A DNA stretch of 64,000 nt from JAPSGM01 sp963777045 (GTDB lineage Bacteria; Chloroflexota; Limnocylindria; QHBO01): positions 1 through 64,000 of the forward strand of contig CAVZPD010000009.1 in the NCBI GenBank assembly GCA_963777045.1. The letters are read 5' to 3'. Shown piece by piece: positions 8,880-17,805 of the stretch. Within the stretch, counting starts at the first letter, position 1. Every line of letters starts with the position of its first letter. The notes below the pieces were generated by a model. It worked only from the letters and a program-made list of their open reading frames with translations, was not told the DNA's origin and ran no database searches. A program made the translations under genes and the position numbers.

Positions 8880-11800
8880 ATGACGGAGCCGGCGACGACG
8901 CCTCGCGGCACCGTCATGGCACGGGGCGCGAGCTCATTCCCCATCCCGCTGCCGCGCGATCCGGTCGTGATCGCGATTCTCCTGATCGTCGGCGGCGTGC
9001 TCCTGCGCGCCCTGATCGCGGGGGTGCTGCTGCCGCAGAGCGGGTTCCGGATCGACATCGGCGACTTCTCGGCCTGGGCCCAGCGGCTCGCCAGCGGCGG
9101 GCCCGGCGCGTTCTACGACAGCAGCTACTTCGCCGACTACCCGCCCGGCTACCTCTACGTGCTCTGGTTCCTGGGCAGCGTCGGCCAGGCGCTGCAGCCG
9201 ATCACGCTGGGCGTCGACGTCACGCCGGGCCTGGTGAAGGTGCCGGGCATCGTGGCCGACGGCGGGGTGGCCTGGATGCTCTTCGCCTACAGCCGCCGCT
9301 TCCTCGACGGGCGCTGGCGGGGCTGGAGCGGCACCCGCATCGGCCTGGTGGCGCTGGTGATCTACCTGTTCAACCCGGCCACCATGTTCGACTCGGCGGT
9401 GTGGGGCCAGGTCGACTCGGTGGGCACGCTGGCCCTGCTGGTGACGCTCTACTTCCTGGCCAGGGGCTGGACCGAGGCATCGGCCGCCTTCGCCGTCATC
9501 TCGCTGCTGATCAAGTTCCAGTTCGCCTTCGTCCTTCCCATCGTGGCCGTGGTCGGCATCAAGCGGCACCTGTTCGGGCGCTCGTCCGACCCCGCGCAGG
9601 ATGGCCGCCGCGACAGCCTGCGCGTCCTCACCTCGCTCGCTGTCGGCCTGGGGACGCTGGTTGTCCTGATCCTGCCGTTCGGCATGGCGGTCTGGGCCCC
9701 GGGCGATCCGAACCACAGCCTGCTCGGCAAGTTCTTCGAGGCCGCTGACACCTACCAGGGCCTCACCATCAATGCCTTCAACCTGTGGCGCAATCCGTGG
9801 AGCGGCCTGGGCGACACCATCACCTGGGGCTGCGACCTGCCGACCGATGCCTGCGTCAACGGGGCGGGCGTGGCCTTCTCCATCGGCTCCGCGGTCGTCA
9901 CCTGGCAGCTGGTCGGCACGTTCCTGTTCGCCGCGGTGGCGCTGGTCGCGCTGTGGCAGGTGGCGCGCCGCGACGACGCAGTCGGGATCGTGGAATCGGC
10001 GCTGCTGCTGGCCGTCGCCTTCTTCGCGCTGCCGACCCGCGTCCACGAGCGCTACCTCTTCCCGGCCCTGGCGCTCGCGGCGCCGCTGGTGGTGCGTGGC
10101 TGGCGCTGGATGCTGCTCTACGGCGCCCTGGCGCTCTCGGTCTTCGCCAACGTGTACTGGGTCTACACCGCTGACTGGTCCTTCGTGGAGGGGCCGCCCA
10201 TCAACCCCGGCGTTGGCGGCGAGCCGATGGCTCGCGACCCGCTGCTGGCGGCCACGATCTTCAGCGACTGGGGCATCTACGCACTCTCGGCCATGATCGT
10301 GGTGGTGCTCGCCCTGCTGACCTGGCGCGCGCTCGGCATCGCCTGGTCGCCCGCGCGCCTCGCGTCGCCGGTTCCCCCGGAGGCCGATGCCGATGAGGCG
10401 GCGGCGGCGCGCGTCCCCCGGCCGCCGATGTCGGACGGTCCCGCCGCCCGGCCCGGCTGGGTCGCGAACCTGCGGCGGCGGATGCGGCCGGATCCGACCG
10501 ACCCCTACCTGCGTGAGCCGATGCGGAGGCTGGACCGGCTGGACCTGCTGCTGGTCATCGGCCTGGTCCTGTTCGCCTTCTTCTTCCGCCTGTGGCGGCT
10601 GGATACGCCGCGCTCCATGCACTTCGACGAGGTCTACCACGCCCGCTCCGCCACCGAGTGGCTGGCCGACTGGCAGGAGGGCTGGACGCGAGACACCTAC
10701 GAGTGGACGCACCCGATGCTGGCCAAGTACCTGATCGCCGCCGGGATCGTGGTGGCCGACCCGAACAAGGTCGTCGGATCCACCGACCTGGAACAGCCGG
10801 CGGTGGCGATGGCCGTCGCTCCGCAGCGCACGGCGAACAACCGTCCACGCTCCATCGTCTTCACCGGCGCCGGCCAGACGATCACCGCCCGCGACGCGCA
10901 GAACGGCGACCTGTTCGCCAGCTGGAATGCGCCGGGGACGATCACCAGCCTCGCCTACGACGAGGGAGGCGAGCGCCTGCTGGTCGGCACCACCGGCCAG
11001 GGCCAGGCGTGGACCTACCAGCTGGCAGCCTTCGTGGCGGCACGGGGCGAGCGCGCGCCGCCGCCCGGCGGCCCGCCCATCGAGACCGGATTGGCCGGGA
11101 TCCTCGAGATCGAGATCCCGCCAGATGCGTCGGTCGTGCTCTTCCGCGGGCCCGATGGGATCGTCGTCACGGAGCTGGCCACCGGCGTGGAACTCGGCCG
11201 CAGCGACCTGGTCGCCGCCGGCACGGCGTACCTGCCGGCGAGTGGCGACGCGGGCACCCGGGTCGTGGCCACCGACCTCCAGCGCGGCGTCCTGGCGGTC
11301 CTCGACGGCGCGACGCTGCAGCCGGAGATGGACGGCGAAGAGGCACGCGTCGAGGCACTGCCTGCGCCGCCGGCCGGCCCGGTCCTGGTCCGCGGCAGCG
11401 GCGACGATGCGCAGGTCTGGGTGCCGGTCGGTGCCCTGCCGGCGGACGTCTCGCACCCCGCGGTCGAGGGCGGCATCACCGTCTTCGACCACGACGTGAA
11501 CCTGATCGACACCGCCCCGCTCCCCGGTGCGCCGAGGCTGATCGGCTGGCAGTCGGTTGCCAACATCATCTACATCGCCGGCTTCGACAGCTCGTCGCAG
11601 CAGCCGGCGGTCTGGACCGTGCAGCCGCTCGGCAACGGTGGCCGCCAGTCGGCCGGCTTCGCCGCCTTCGACACGACCCTCCTCCCAGGCGCGCCGCAGT
11701 CGCTCGCGCTCGACATCAGCGACCACCGCCAGGACGACGACCACGGCCTGCTGCTCCTGGCCACGGCGGATGCTTCGGGGGCAGAGCTCGTCCGGATCGA

Positions 11801-13424
11801 CGCCGGGAGCAACGCCTTTGCCTGGCGCCTCGCCGGCATCGTCTTCGGGGCACTGCTTGCGGCGCTGATCTACCTGCTGGCCGCGACGATGTTCCGGCGG
11901 CGACGGATCGCCGTGCTGGCGGGCGCCTTCATCGCGGTCGACTCGATGAGCTACGTGATGAGCCGGATCAGCATGAACGACATCTTCGTGGCCGTCTTCA
12001 TCGCTGCCGCCTACCTGGTCTTCTGGCAGGTCTGGTCCGGCCGATGGCAGCGCAGCGCGTGGTGGGTGCTGCCGCTGGTCGGCGTCCTCATCGGGCTGGC
12101 GGCCGCCACCAAGTGGGTGGGCATCTACGCGCTCATCGGCCTCTGGGTGCTCGTCCTCGCGCGATCGAACCTGGGCCGCTTCCTGCTGGTCAGCGCCATT
12201 GCCTTCCTGACGGTCGTCGCGGGGATCGGTGCACCGTGGCCGTTCCTGGTCGTCTGCCTGGCGGCGCTCGCGCTCGCGCTGCTGCTCGTCTGGCTCCGAC
12301 CCATACGGCTCGACTCGCGCGACCTGCTGGGCCTGGCGCCGACGGCGCTGGTGCTGTCGGGGATCGGCCTGGCCTTCGCGCTGGTGTTCAACCAGGTGGA
12401 GAACGCCGGCAGCGCCGACAACACGGTGGAGCTCGTCTTTGCCCTGCTGGCGCGCGGCGCCCAGGTCGGCTGGCCGGCCTACCTGATGCTCGGCGTGGCC
12501 GCCGCGCTGCTCGTGGCCCGAGCCGGCTGGTCGCTGCTGCGGCCTGCGTCCGACCGGCGCTGGTACCTGCCCGGGGAGATGGGCGGCTTCTCCTGGCCCT
12601 GGATCGGGGCGGCACTGGCGGTGCTCCCGCTGCTCGTCTACTTCCTGGCCTACATCCCGTACCTGCAGCTGGGTCACAACATCGCCGGGCCGGACGCCGG
12701 GCCCGGCTACGGCTGGTCGCTGGAGGAGCTCCACGCACAGATGTTCGGCTACCACTTCGGGCTGCAGGCGGGGCATGCCGCCTCGTCGCCGTGGTGGAGC
12801 TGGCCGCTCGACCTGAAGCCGGTCTGGTTCTACGGCCACGACTTCGACGACCGCACCGTGGGCGTCATCTACAACGGCGGCAACCCGATCCTCTTCTGGG
12901 CCGGCGTCCCCGCCATCCTCTACTGCGCCGTCCAGGCCTGGCGCCGCCGCTCGATGGCACTGGTGCTGCTGGTGGCGGCCTTCGTCTTCCAGTTCCTGCC
13001 CTGGACGCGGATCGAGCGCGCGACCTTCCAGTACCACTACCTGACCGCGGTCATGTTCGCGATGATCGCCGTGGCCTACCTGGTCGACGAGGGGCTGCGG
13101 TCGTGGAACTGGCGACCGCTGGCGACCGCGTTCCTGGTGCTGACCGCCATCGCCGGCGTGCTCGTCTTCCCGCTGGGCAGCGCCCTCGCCATGCCCGACT
13201 GGTACATCAACGTGGCGCGCGCCCTGCCGCCGTGGAACTACAACTTCCAGTTCCCGGACCCGCCCCAGGGCGAGCGCGGGCAGCTCCTCAGCGCCGATGC
13301 CTGGAAGCTGGCACTCGGCACGCTGGTGGCCCTGGCCGCCGCGGCGTTCGCCCTCTTCGGCCGGGACCGATGGGAGGCGCGATCCGCGCACGTCCCAGGG
13401 TCGCCGCCAACTGCCGATACGTAG
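8880..13424 (+). CDS. giant two-module GT-C membrane glycosyltransferase with extracytoplasmic insert
   Basis: This 1514-residue multi-pass protein looks like two GT-C modules in one chain. Residues 1 to about 500 form a hydrophobic module with a DYPPGYLYVLW loop typical of GT87/DUF2029-type mannosyltransferases. Residues from about 550 resemble protein O-mannosyltransferases: an acidic first loop (MHFDEVYHA) and a EWTHPMLAKYLIA segment like the HPPLGK loop. Directly after that loop there is a beta-rich, propeller-like, non-membrane insert of about 340 residues before the remaining helices. It is divergent from a polyprenol-phosphate sugar synthase. A TATACT (8839-8844) may be its -10. Its stop codon overlaps the start of an inverted-repeat element. 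Acceptor unknown. Confidence 0.72.
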   Translation: MTEPATTPRGTVMARGASSFPIPLPRDPVVIAILLIVGGVLLRALIAGVLLPQSGFRIDIGDFSAWAQRLASGGPGAFYDSSYFADYPPGYLYVLWFLGSVGQALQPITLGVDVTPGLVKVPGIVADGGVAWMLFAYSRRFLDGRWRGWSGTRIGLVALVIYLFNPATMFDSAVWGQVDSVGTLALLVTLYFLARGWTEASAAFAVISLLIKFQFAFVLPIVAVVGIKRHLFGRSSDPAQDGRRDSLRVLTSLAVGLGTLVVLILPFGMAVWAPGDPNHSLLGKFFEAADTYQGLTINAFNLWRNPWSGLGDTITWGCDLPTDACVNGAGVAFSIGSAVVTWQLVGTFLFAAVALVALWQVARRDDAVGIVESALLLAVAFFALPTRVHERYLFPALALAAPLVVRGWRWMLLYGALALSVFANVYWVYTADWSFVEGPPINPGVGGEPMARDPLLAATIFSDWGIYALSAMIVVVLALLTWRALGIAWSPARLASPVPPEADADEAAAARVPRPPMSDGPAARPGWVANLRRRMRPDPTDPYLREPMRRLDRLDLLLVIGLVLFAFFFRLWRLDTPRSMHFDEVYHARSATEWLADWQEGWTRDTYEWTHPMLAKYLIAAGIVVADPNKVVGSTDLEQPAVAMAVAPQRTANNRPRSIVFTGAGQTITARDAQNGDLFASWNAPGTITSLAYDEGGERLLVGTTGQGQAWTYQLAAFVAARGERAPPPGGPPIETGLAGILEIEIPPDASVVLFRGPDGIVVTELATGVELGRSDLVAAGTAYLPASGDAGTRVVATDLQRGVLAVLDGATLQPEMDGEEARVEALPAPPAGPVLVRGSGDDAQVWVPVGALPADVSHPAVEGGITVFDHDVNLIDTAPLPGAPRLIGWQSVANIIYIAGFDSSSQQPAVWTVQPLGNGGRQSAGFAAFDTTLLPGAPQSLALDISDHRQDDDHGLLLLATADASGAELVRIDAGSNAFAWRLAGIVFGALLAALIYLLAATMFRRRRIAVLAGAFIAVDSMSYVMSRISMNDIFVAVFIAAAYLVFWQVWSGRWQRSAWWVLPLVGVLIGLAAATKWVGIYALIGLWVLVLARSNLGRFLLVSAIAFLTVVAGIGAPWPFLVVCLAALALALLLVWLRPIRLDSRDLLGLAPTALVLSGIGLAFALVFNQVENAGSADNTVELVFALLARGAQVGWPAYLMLGVAAALLVARAGWSLLRPASDRRWYLPGEMGGFSWPWIGAALAVLPLLVYFLAYIPYLQLGHNIAGPDAGPGYGWSLEELHAQMFGYHFGLQAGHAASSPWWSWPLDLKPVWFYGHDFDDRTVGVIYNGGNPILFWAGVPAILYCAVQAWRRRSMALVLLVAAFVFQFLPWTRIERATFQYHYLTAVMFAMIAVAYLVDEGLRSWNWRPLATAFLVLTAIAGVLVFPLGSALAMPDWYINVARALPPWNYNFQFPDPPQGERGQLLSADAWKLALGTLVALAAAAFALFGRDRWEARSAHVPGSPPTADT

Positions 13425-13588
13425 GGCAATCCGTCACCAGGAGGGGGTTGCAGGTGCGCATCTGCCTGTACATCGGGCAAGCCCGAGCGTGAGGGGCACC
13501 GCTGGGCGCGGCGCATGCTGCCGGAAGCCCGATGTACCCACAGTTTGGAACCCGTCGCCCGTGTCTGGTGCCGAATTGCCCGATCTAC
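13421..13588. repeat. nested-dyad intergenic element (GTACATCGGGCA family)
   Basis: Arms are GTAGGGCA (13421-13428), GTACATCGGGCA (13468-13479), GCCCGATGTAC (13527-13537) and TGCCCGATCTAC (13577-13588). Arm 1 pairs with arm 4 (arm 1 lacks four bases) and arm 2 with arm 3. The arm 1 to arm 4 pairing continues through CACCAG/CTGGTG. The plan and spacing of about 50 bp resemble the CGATAG family but the sequence is different. It begins at the stop codon of the preceding gene. Confidence 0.7.
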
Positions 13589-14028
13589 CGGGCACCGCGC
13601 AGGCCCGGCCCATCGGCCGGGTCAGCTCCCCTCGGAGGAGCCGGGTCCGGCGCAGGCTCACGCTGAGGCCGACGAGGCCTGGCCTCGCGCAATCTCGGTT
13701 CGCGACCGACGGTCGCTGATTTCGAGATCGACGCGAGCTTGACTGCCCGACTATCGCCTCCTGCAGCCAAGGGCCGCATCAACCGAAGTCGTACCGCCCC
13801 TGACCGGCCGGTACAGGTTGAGAGCCGCACCAGGCAATCACAGGCGGCGTTAGTCGATCCCGTGCGGCTGTCGTCTGCATGGGGCGACTTCACGGAGACG
13901 AGCAGCCGGGGCTGGTGATTTCCGCCAAGAACCGGCCGCCGGGAGCCAGCTCGAACCGTTTCGTCGCAGATCCCACCACCAGTTGGTGATTCCGCGCGGA
14001 ATCAGCCGCTGAGCGCCAGATAACCCGG
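13589..14028. other. 440-bp gap with imperfect inverted repeats, no credible gene
   Basis: No recognisable protein or tRNA was found here. A perfect 16-bp palindrome GATTCCGCGCGGAATC lies at 13988-14003. A related arm around 13908-13925 (GGCTGGTGATTTCCGCC) is roughly complementary to 13993-14009, suggesting another degenerate hairpin element. The gap separates converging transcription units, so terminators are expected, but no T-rich intrinsic terminator was seen. Confidence 0.45.
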
Positions 14029-14619
14029 TCAGTCCTCTCGCGGGCGCCGCATCGACACGACGAGGAGCACCAGTCCCAGCAGCACCAGGCCGATGGGCCA
14101 GAACAGGTCGCTGCGCAGGTCCGGGATGTAGTTGTCGATGAGGAACCAGACGCCCAGCGCGACCAGGATGATCCCGAAGATCACCCCACCGTTCCCGCTG
14201 CGCCGATGCCGATTGCGTCGGCCGGCGTACGGGTCGGCACCCGGTGGCGTCCACGCAGGAGCAGCGGCTGACGGCGGCGGAGCTTCGCCCGGCGCTGACG
14301 GCGCACCCTCGCCGGGTGCCGCCGGCTCCCCGGCACCGGCCGTCGGCGCGGCGCCGGCCGGCGGGACGGATCCCGGTCCGCTCGGGGGAGTCCAGCCCGG
14401 CTGTGCGCCGGGTCCCGGCACGTACGGTCCGGGATGTCCCTCCGGCACCACGATCCACATCACGATGTAGAGCACGAAGAAGATGCCGCCGGTGACGATG
14501 GCCAGGATGGCCCACACGATGCGGACGATGGACGGGTCGACGTCCAGGTACTCCGCAACGCCTCCAGCCACGCCCCCCAGGACCGAATCGGTGCGGGAGC
14601 GGTAGAGCCGGCGGTTCAT
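14029..14619 (-). CDS. PspC-domain membrane protein
   Basis: The 196-residue product starts with a PspC domain (RRLYRSRTDSVLGGVAGGVA, then YLDVDPSIVRIVW), a membrane-stress module that usually senses or interacts with envelope stress regulators. A transmembrane helix follows (residues about 38-60). Then comes a long Pro/Ala/Gly-rich linker (about 62-140) and two C-terminal helices like the LiaI/DUF5668 pair. Its start overlaps the stop of the LiaF-like gene by four bases, so they are translationally coupled. The partner regulator is not evident. Confidence 0.85.
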   Translation of the reverse strand: MNRRLYRSRTDSVLGGVAGGVAEYLDVDPSIVRIVWAILAIVTGGIFFVLYIVMWIVVPEGHPGPYVPGPGAQPGWTPPSGPGSVPPAGAAPTAGAGEPAAPGEGAPSAPGEAPPPSAAAPAWTPPGADPYAGRRNRHRRSGNGGVIFGIILVALGVWFLIDNYIPDLRSDLFWPIGLVLLGLVLLVVSMRRPRED

Positions 14620-15581
14620 GAGCAGCCTCCTTGCGGGTTCAGGGTGAAGCTGGCGGCGTTGCCGCTCAGGGTCAGGTCGATGGCACGGTCGGCGCCTTCG
14701 AAGCCGTCACTCGTCCAGGTGTCCCCGGAGCGGTTCAGGTCCGAATCGTTCAGGTTGTGCGAGAACGTGATGTTGGCGTCGACCCGGATGCGGAGCGCAG
14801 TCCCCTGCGCGGTGCAGAACTCGATGCTGCCGGCGTTCATGTCGACGCTGCCCGTCATGGCGGTATCGGCATCGGTCTGGAACTTCGCCGATCCGGCGTT
14901 CATCGAGAGGTCGAAGTCGTCGACGCTGGCGCCGCCAAGGTCGACGGTCATGGAGATCGCGTTGGGATCGATGGAGAGGATCGAGAAGCTGCCGCCGGCC
15001 AGGTCGAGGCGGGATTCCGCGGCGTTGCCATTGATCTCGAGGTCGTAGGTGAGATCGGTGCCCAGGTCGACCTCCCAGCGCTGCTTGCCCTCGTCGAAGC
15101 GGAAGCCGCCTTCGGGCGAGCGGATGGTCAGCGAGTCGCCGCCGGACGAGAGCCGGACCTCCCGGTCTCCGGTCACCCCGGTCCGCGCCTCCCAGTCGGA
15201 GCCGCTGACGGTCGAGACGTCCAGGCGCCCGCAGTTGAAGTCGAGCGTGATCTTCGCCGAGCTCCCGGAGAAGCTGCCGTCCTGCGTGCGCAGGTCGGTC
15301 GGAAGGTCGCCGCCGCAGGCGATGTTGAAGCTGCCACCACTCGAAACGAGCGCGCCGGCGCCGACGCCCAGCAGCACCGCGGCCAGCACGGTGCCGATCA
15401 GCGCGAACGGCGTACGGGCAAGGACGATGGCCAGGCCGATGACGATCAGGATCAGCGGCCAGAGGCGCCACGTCCCGGCGATGGCGTCCCTGTCGATGAT
15501 GTCCTGCTGCACGGCCAGCGCGACGGCGCCCGCGGTGATGAGGGCCAGCCCCCAGAAGAGCAGCCCGCGATTGATGTTCAC
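14616..15581 (-). CDS. LiaF-like / DUF5668 membrane protein with adhesin-like beta domain
   Basis: About 321 residues. Three or four N-terminal hydrophobic segments (RGLLFWGLALITAGAVALAV and following) are succeeded by a beta-rich extracytoplasmic domain of repetitive GS/DL-type strands, as in LiaF-like and DUF4097-type proteins. The GTG at 15581 is chosen because GAGGGA lies six bases before it. An upstream ATG would add a polar non-family stretch. It forms a two-gene unit with the PspC protein and is a distant paralogue of the 56683 gene. A role in envelope stress is inferred from the PspC pairing. Confidence 0.75.
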   Translation of the reverse strand: MNINRGLLFWGLALITAGAVALAVQQDIIDRDAIAGTWRLWPLILIVIGLAIVLARTPFALIGTVLAAVLLGVGAGALVSSGGSFNIACGGDLPTDLRTQDGSFSGSSAKITLDFNCGRLDVSTVSGSDWEARTGVTGDREVRLSSGGDSLTIRSPEGGFRFDEGKQRWEVDLGTDLTYDLEINGNAAESRLDLAGGSFSILSIDPNAISMTVDLGGASVDDFDLSMNAGSAKFQTDADTAMTGSVDMNAGSIEFCTAQGTALRIRVDANITFSHNLNDSDLNRSGDTWTSDGFEGADRAIDLTLSGNAASFTLNPQGGCS

Positions 15582-15603
15582 GAAATTTCCCTCGCTCGGG
15601 TCT

Positions 15604-15837
15604 ATGGCGCGAAACGGGTCGTCAGCAGATTGTCGCACCGGTTGCACGCCGCCAACGGCCATTCGTCCTGTTTCGGACTACTACGCTCGACAGACCGATG
15701 ACGGGGTGCGGCTCTACTCGCCGGACGAGGAGCTCGCTTGGGAGGGAGATCGGGTGCGCATCGGCGGCGGGGAGTTCGGCGCCGCGGGTCAGTGGCGGTT
15801 CTGTGACAGCCTCACGCTGCTGTCGGGAAGGACCTGA
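15604..15837 (+). CDS. hypothetical small protein (doubtful)
   Basis: A 77-codon frame whose last 50 residues (from SDYYARQTDDGVRLYSPDEE) have a natural composition and end just before infA. The N-terminal part overlaps the promoter side of the LiaF-like gene and has no good ribosome-binding site. It may be a real small protein, a remnant of a longer gene, or chance. No family recognised. Confidence 0.25.
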   Translation: MARNGSSADCRTGCTPPTAIRPVSDYYARQTDDGVRLYSPDEELAWEGDRVRIGGGEFGAAGQWRFCDSLTLLSGRT

Positions 15838-15844
15838 CGCGGCC

Positions 15845-16060
15845 TCAGACGCGCATCCGGTAGGTGATTCGGCCGCGCGTGAGGTCATAGGGCGAGAGCT
15901 CCACCTTCACGGCATCTCCGAGCAGGATGCGGATCCGGTGCTTTCGGAGCTTGCCTCCGAGATACGCCAGCACCTCGTGGCCGTCGGGCAGCAGAACGCG
16001 GAACTGCGCGTTCGGAAGGGGCTGGATGACTTCGCCGGTGACCTCGATCGCGTCGCTCAA
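15845..16060 (-). CDS. infA: translation initiation factor IF-1
   Basis: The 71-residue single OB-fold protein matches IF-1, with the conserved ends VTGEVIQPLPNAQFRV and SPYDLTRGRITYR. IF-1 binds the ribosomal A site during initiation. The start is TTG with AAGGAG five bases ahead. It stands alone here, away from the usual rpmJ-rpsM-rpsK-rpoA context. Unusually for the family, the residues around AYLGGKLRKHRIRILLGD deviate slightly from the ISGKMRKNYIRI core, but the fold looks intact. Confidence 0.96.
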   Translation of the reverse strand: MSDAIEVTGEVIQPLPNAQFRVLLPDGHEVLAYLGGKLRKHRIRILLGDAVKVELSPYDLTRGRITYRMRV

Positions 16061-16210
16061 ATCGTCTCCTTGTGCGTGGACGCCGATGCCGCCGCGGCAA
16101 CGACCCTCCCCAGAGCCTAACAGGAACTGCCTGATTTGGCCTCCACCACGGCAATCGGCCGTGCGTTCCAGGAGTTGCCAAGCCGATCGTCCGGTCGGAT
16201 AGTTCGCGAG

Positions 16211-17140
16211 ATGGGCCTAGTCCGTATTGCACTGGCGAGCGTGGGCGTTTTGGCGCTGCTGCTCTTTGCTGCACCATCGAGGGCAGCTGCGGCGTCGTCG
16301 CTCCTCGTGGACATGCACCTCCGGTTCGGAGCCGATTGCGGCAGTGGCAGCGGCTACGTCTACTTCGGCGCCAGCGAATCACGGCCCGACGACGTACGTG
16401 GCGGCTTCGAAGCGGTCAACTGGGATGCTGGAAGCAGCGTCGAGCTGCGGTCGTGGCAGGAGTTCTCCGGCGCCGAGCGCGACGTTGCGCGGAGAGGACT
16501 GAGCGTCGTGCTGGTGGCAGCCGACGGCGAAAGCGTGCTGTTCCAGCGCGACCTCGTGTTCAAGACTTCGCCGCCAGAGACGATGTACCGGTTCACGCCA
16601 TGGCTCGACTTGAGCTGCAGCACGACTCCGTTTCGCGAGCTGGATCGGTCGCCGGAGATGCTTCACCTCGAGGTGAACTTCAGCGAGGGGTGCCCGGCGA
16701 CGTCGGGCTACTGGCACCTTGGGGACCCAAGCCTTGGCTTCGATCCAAAGCGCAATGAGCTGTGGCCCGCGACCTGGGGAGCGGGAGAGCCGATCCGCGC
16801 CGACGTCTATCTCCACTACGAACTGGTGGGCGGTCCGCCCCCGTCGTATCCGTTCACGCTTGTCGGGACCGATGGTCGGACCGTGCTATTTCAGCGCCAC
16901 CTCAATTTCCAGTTCAACGAGCTCGAGTTTCCGGAGTTCGCGCTCACCACCTGGCTCGATTGCGGCGGCATCCCCTACGCTGAGGTCGACGCCCCTGACA
17001 CCGCCATCGCACGCGACGGCGGGATGCCGTGGCGGACGACCGGAATCATCCTCGCCGTACTCGGGCTGTCTCTCGGCGTCCGCCGGGGCCTGATGCGAGA
17101 CGGTGGCCTACGACACGCGCGCGGACGGTCTGGTCGCTGA
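16211..17140 (+). CDS. secreted, membrane-anchored protein with internal duplication
   Basis: About 309 residues, no family recognised. The N-terminus is a signal peptide (MGLVRIALASVGVLALLLF, then an AAPSRAAAA cleavage region). A C-terminal hydrophobic helix followed by RRG suggests anchoring in the membrane. The outer part seems to be two related halves: each has a DC/GC pair near its start, a central VLFQR motif (FQRDLVF in the first, FQRHLNF in the second) and a closing WLD-C motif (WLDLSC, WLDCGG). ATG 16211 is selected to begin at the signal peptide. Confidence 0.6.
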   Translation: MGLVRIALASVGVLALLLFAAPSRAAAASSLLVDMHLRFGADCGSGSGYVYFGASESRPDDVRGGFEAVNWDAGSSVELRSWQEFSGAERDVARRGLSVVLVAADGESVLFQRDLVFKTSPPETMYRFTPWLDLSCSTTPFRELDRSPEMLHLEVNFSEGCPATSGYWHLGDPSLGFDPKRNELWPATWGAGEPIRADVYLHYELVGGPPPSYPFTLVGTDGRTVLFQRHLNFQFNELEFPEFALTTWLDCGGIPYAEVDAPDTAIARDGGMPWRTTGIILAVLGLSLGVRRGLMRDGGLRHARGRSGR

Positions 17141-17180
17141 GCGACGGTACTTCTGCTTGTGATCTCGGGAGGGCGCGACC

Positions 17181-17411
17181 ATGCCACTTGCGATCACGGT
17201 CTTGCTGGTGGGGCTATTCGCCTGCTTCGTCGGGCTGTTCGGCGTGCCAGGTGCGGGCGAGTGCATACAGAAGTCCTGGGACTACGTCGTCTGCGGTGCC
17301 TGGACGCCACCGGCGTGGGTATTCCTGGGCGGATTGACGGCCGTCGCCCTGACATCGGCCTATTGGCTGGCTGTCGTATGGAGGCGGCGCGCGCGGCTAC
17401 GCGGACGCTGA
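17181..17411 (+). CDS. small two-helix membrane protein
   Basis: A 76-residue protein with two predicted membrane helices (residues about 3-22 and 45-66), two cysteines in the connecting loop (GECIQKSWDYVVCG) and a positively charged C-terminus (RRRARLRGR). A GGGAGGG ribosome-binding site precedes the ATG by about ten bases, which supports a real gene. No family recognised. It follows the secreted duplicated protein by 40 bp and may be co-transcribed. Confidence 0.6.
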   Translation: MPLAITVLLVGLFACFVGLFGVPGAGECIQKSWDYVVCGAWTPPAWVFLGGLTAVALTSAYWLAVVWRRRARLRGR

Positions 17412-17478
17412 TCTCGCCGCCGCGTCGTTCAGGGCGCGGCACCCTCCGACCCCTTCCCAACGGTCACCCTCGAGCTTC

Positions 17479-17508
17479 TTGACAGGAGCATGAGGAGCAC
17501 CGTAGACT
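17479..17508 (+). promoter_or_regulatory. strong promoter TTGACA-N18-TAGACT
   Basis: A consensus -35 TTGACA (17479-17484) and -10 TAGACT (17503-17508) are separated by 18 bp. This is the best complete promoter match in the window. It drives the structured RNA and probably the ABC transporter downstream. Confidence 0.7.
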
Positions 17509-17514
17509 CCCGCG

Positions 17515-17750
17515 GCGGCCCGTCCAGCGATCCGTCGTTCGACGTGCCGTCCGGCCAGCAAATCGACCACAGAGGGAATGTGTAAGGCAATGGATCTCTA
17601 TCGGAGCACCCTCATCGCGTGCCCCACGGTGCCGCCCATCAGTGGCGCCCCGGATGGGAGATCTGTGCCCAGTTCGAGCTGACGAACTGGCGGCAAGGCC
17701 GCCAAGACGAACGCCACGAGCCGTGGGCCAGATCGGGTCCACGGTTTTTT
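17515..17750 (+). ncRNA. structured leader or small RNA ending in an intrinsic terminator
   Basis: The transcript from the 17479 promoter contains a series of strong hairpins: an 8-bp stem CCAGTTCG/CGAACTGG (17669-17690), a 7-bp stem TGGCGGC/GCCGCCA (17688-17704, sharing bases with the first, so alternative), and a 9-bp terminator stem (17721-17744) followed by six T residues (17745-17750). GATCTC/GAGATC pairs further upstream. This is either a free-standing RNA of about 235 nt or an attenuated leader of the ABC operon starting at 17829. It does not match features of tmRNA, RNase P or SRP RNA, and no riboswitch class is recognised. Confidence 0.55.
17721..17750 (+). terminator. intrinsic terminator
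   Basis: A 9-bp stem (17721-17729 with 17736-17744, one G-T pair) with a 6-base loop is followed by TTTTTT. This is the clearest Rho-independent terminator in the window. It sits between a strong promoter and a transporter gene, consistent with attenuation or a small RNA end. Confidence 0.75.
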
Positions 17751-17769
17751 GATGCCCCTGCAGGCATCC

Positions 17770-17805
17770 CGAGCCGCGGACTCACGAGTGAGGACCCGCG
17801 GCTCG
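17770..17805 (+). terminator. second long hairpin before the ABC gene
   Basis: A perfect 10-bp stem CGAGCCGCGG/CCGCGGCTCG (17770-17779, 17796-17805) encloses an inner CTCAC/GTGAG stem and is followed by TTCCATTTTCT. It could be a second terminator or an anti-terminator partner. It ends 23 bases before the ABC start codon. Confidence 0.5.

Noticed and set aside
8934..13391. 1485-residue open frame on the minus strand opposite the giant GT-C gene
   Set aside because: It has a highly repetitive basic composition and no domain, while the opposite strand encodes clear membrane helices and GT-C motifs. It is an artefact of high GC.
13589..14028. Possible tRNA gene in the gap after the GT-C gene
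   Set aside because: No acceptor stem with a GGTTCGAATCC-type T-arm and anticodon arm in the right order could be found.
17515..17750. Structured RNA as tmRNA, RNase P RNA, SRP RNA or 6S RNA
   Set aside because: No alanine-tRNA-like ends, no GAGGAAAGTCCGG-type P4 core, no SRP GGAA tetraloop hairpin and no long bulged 6S duplex were found. The class is left open.
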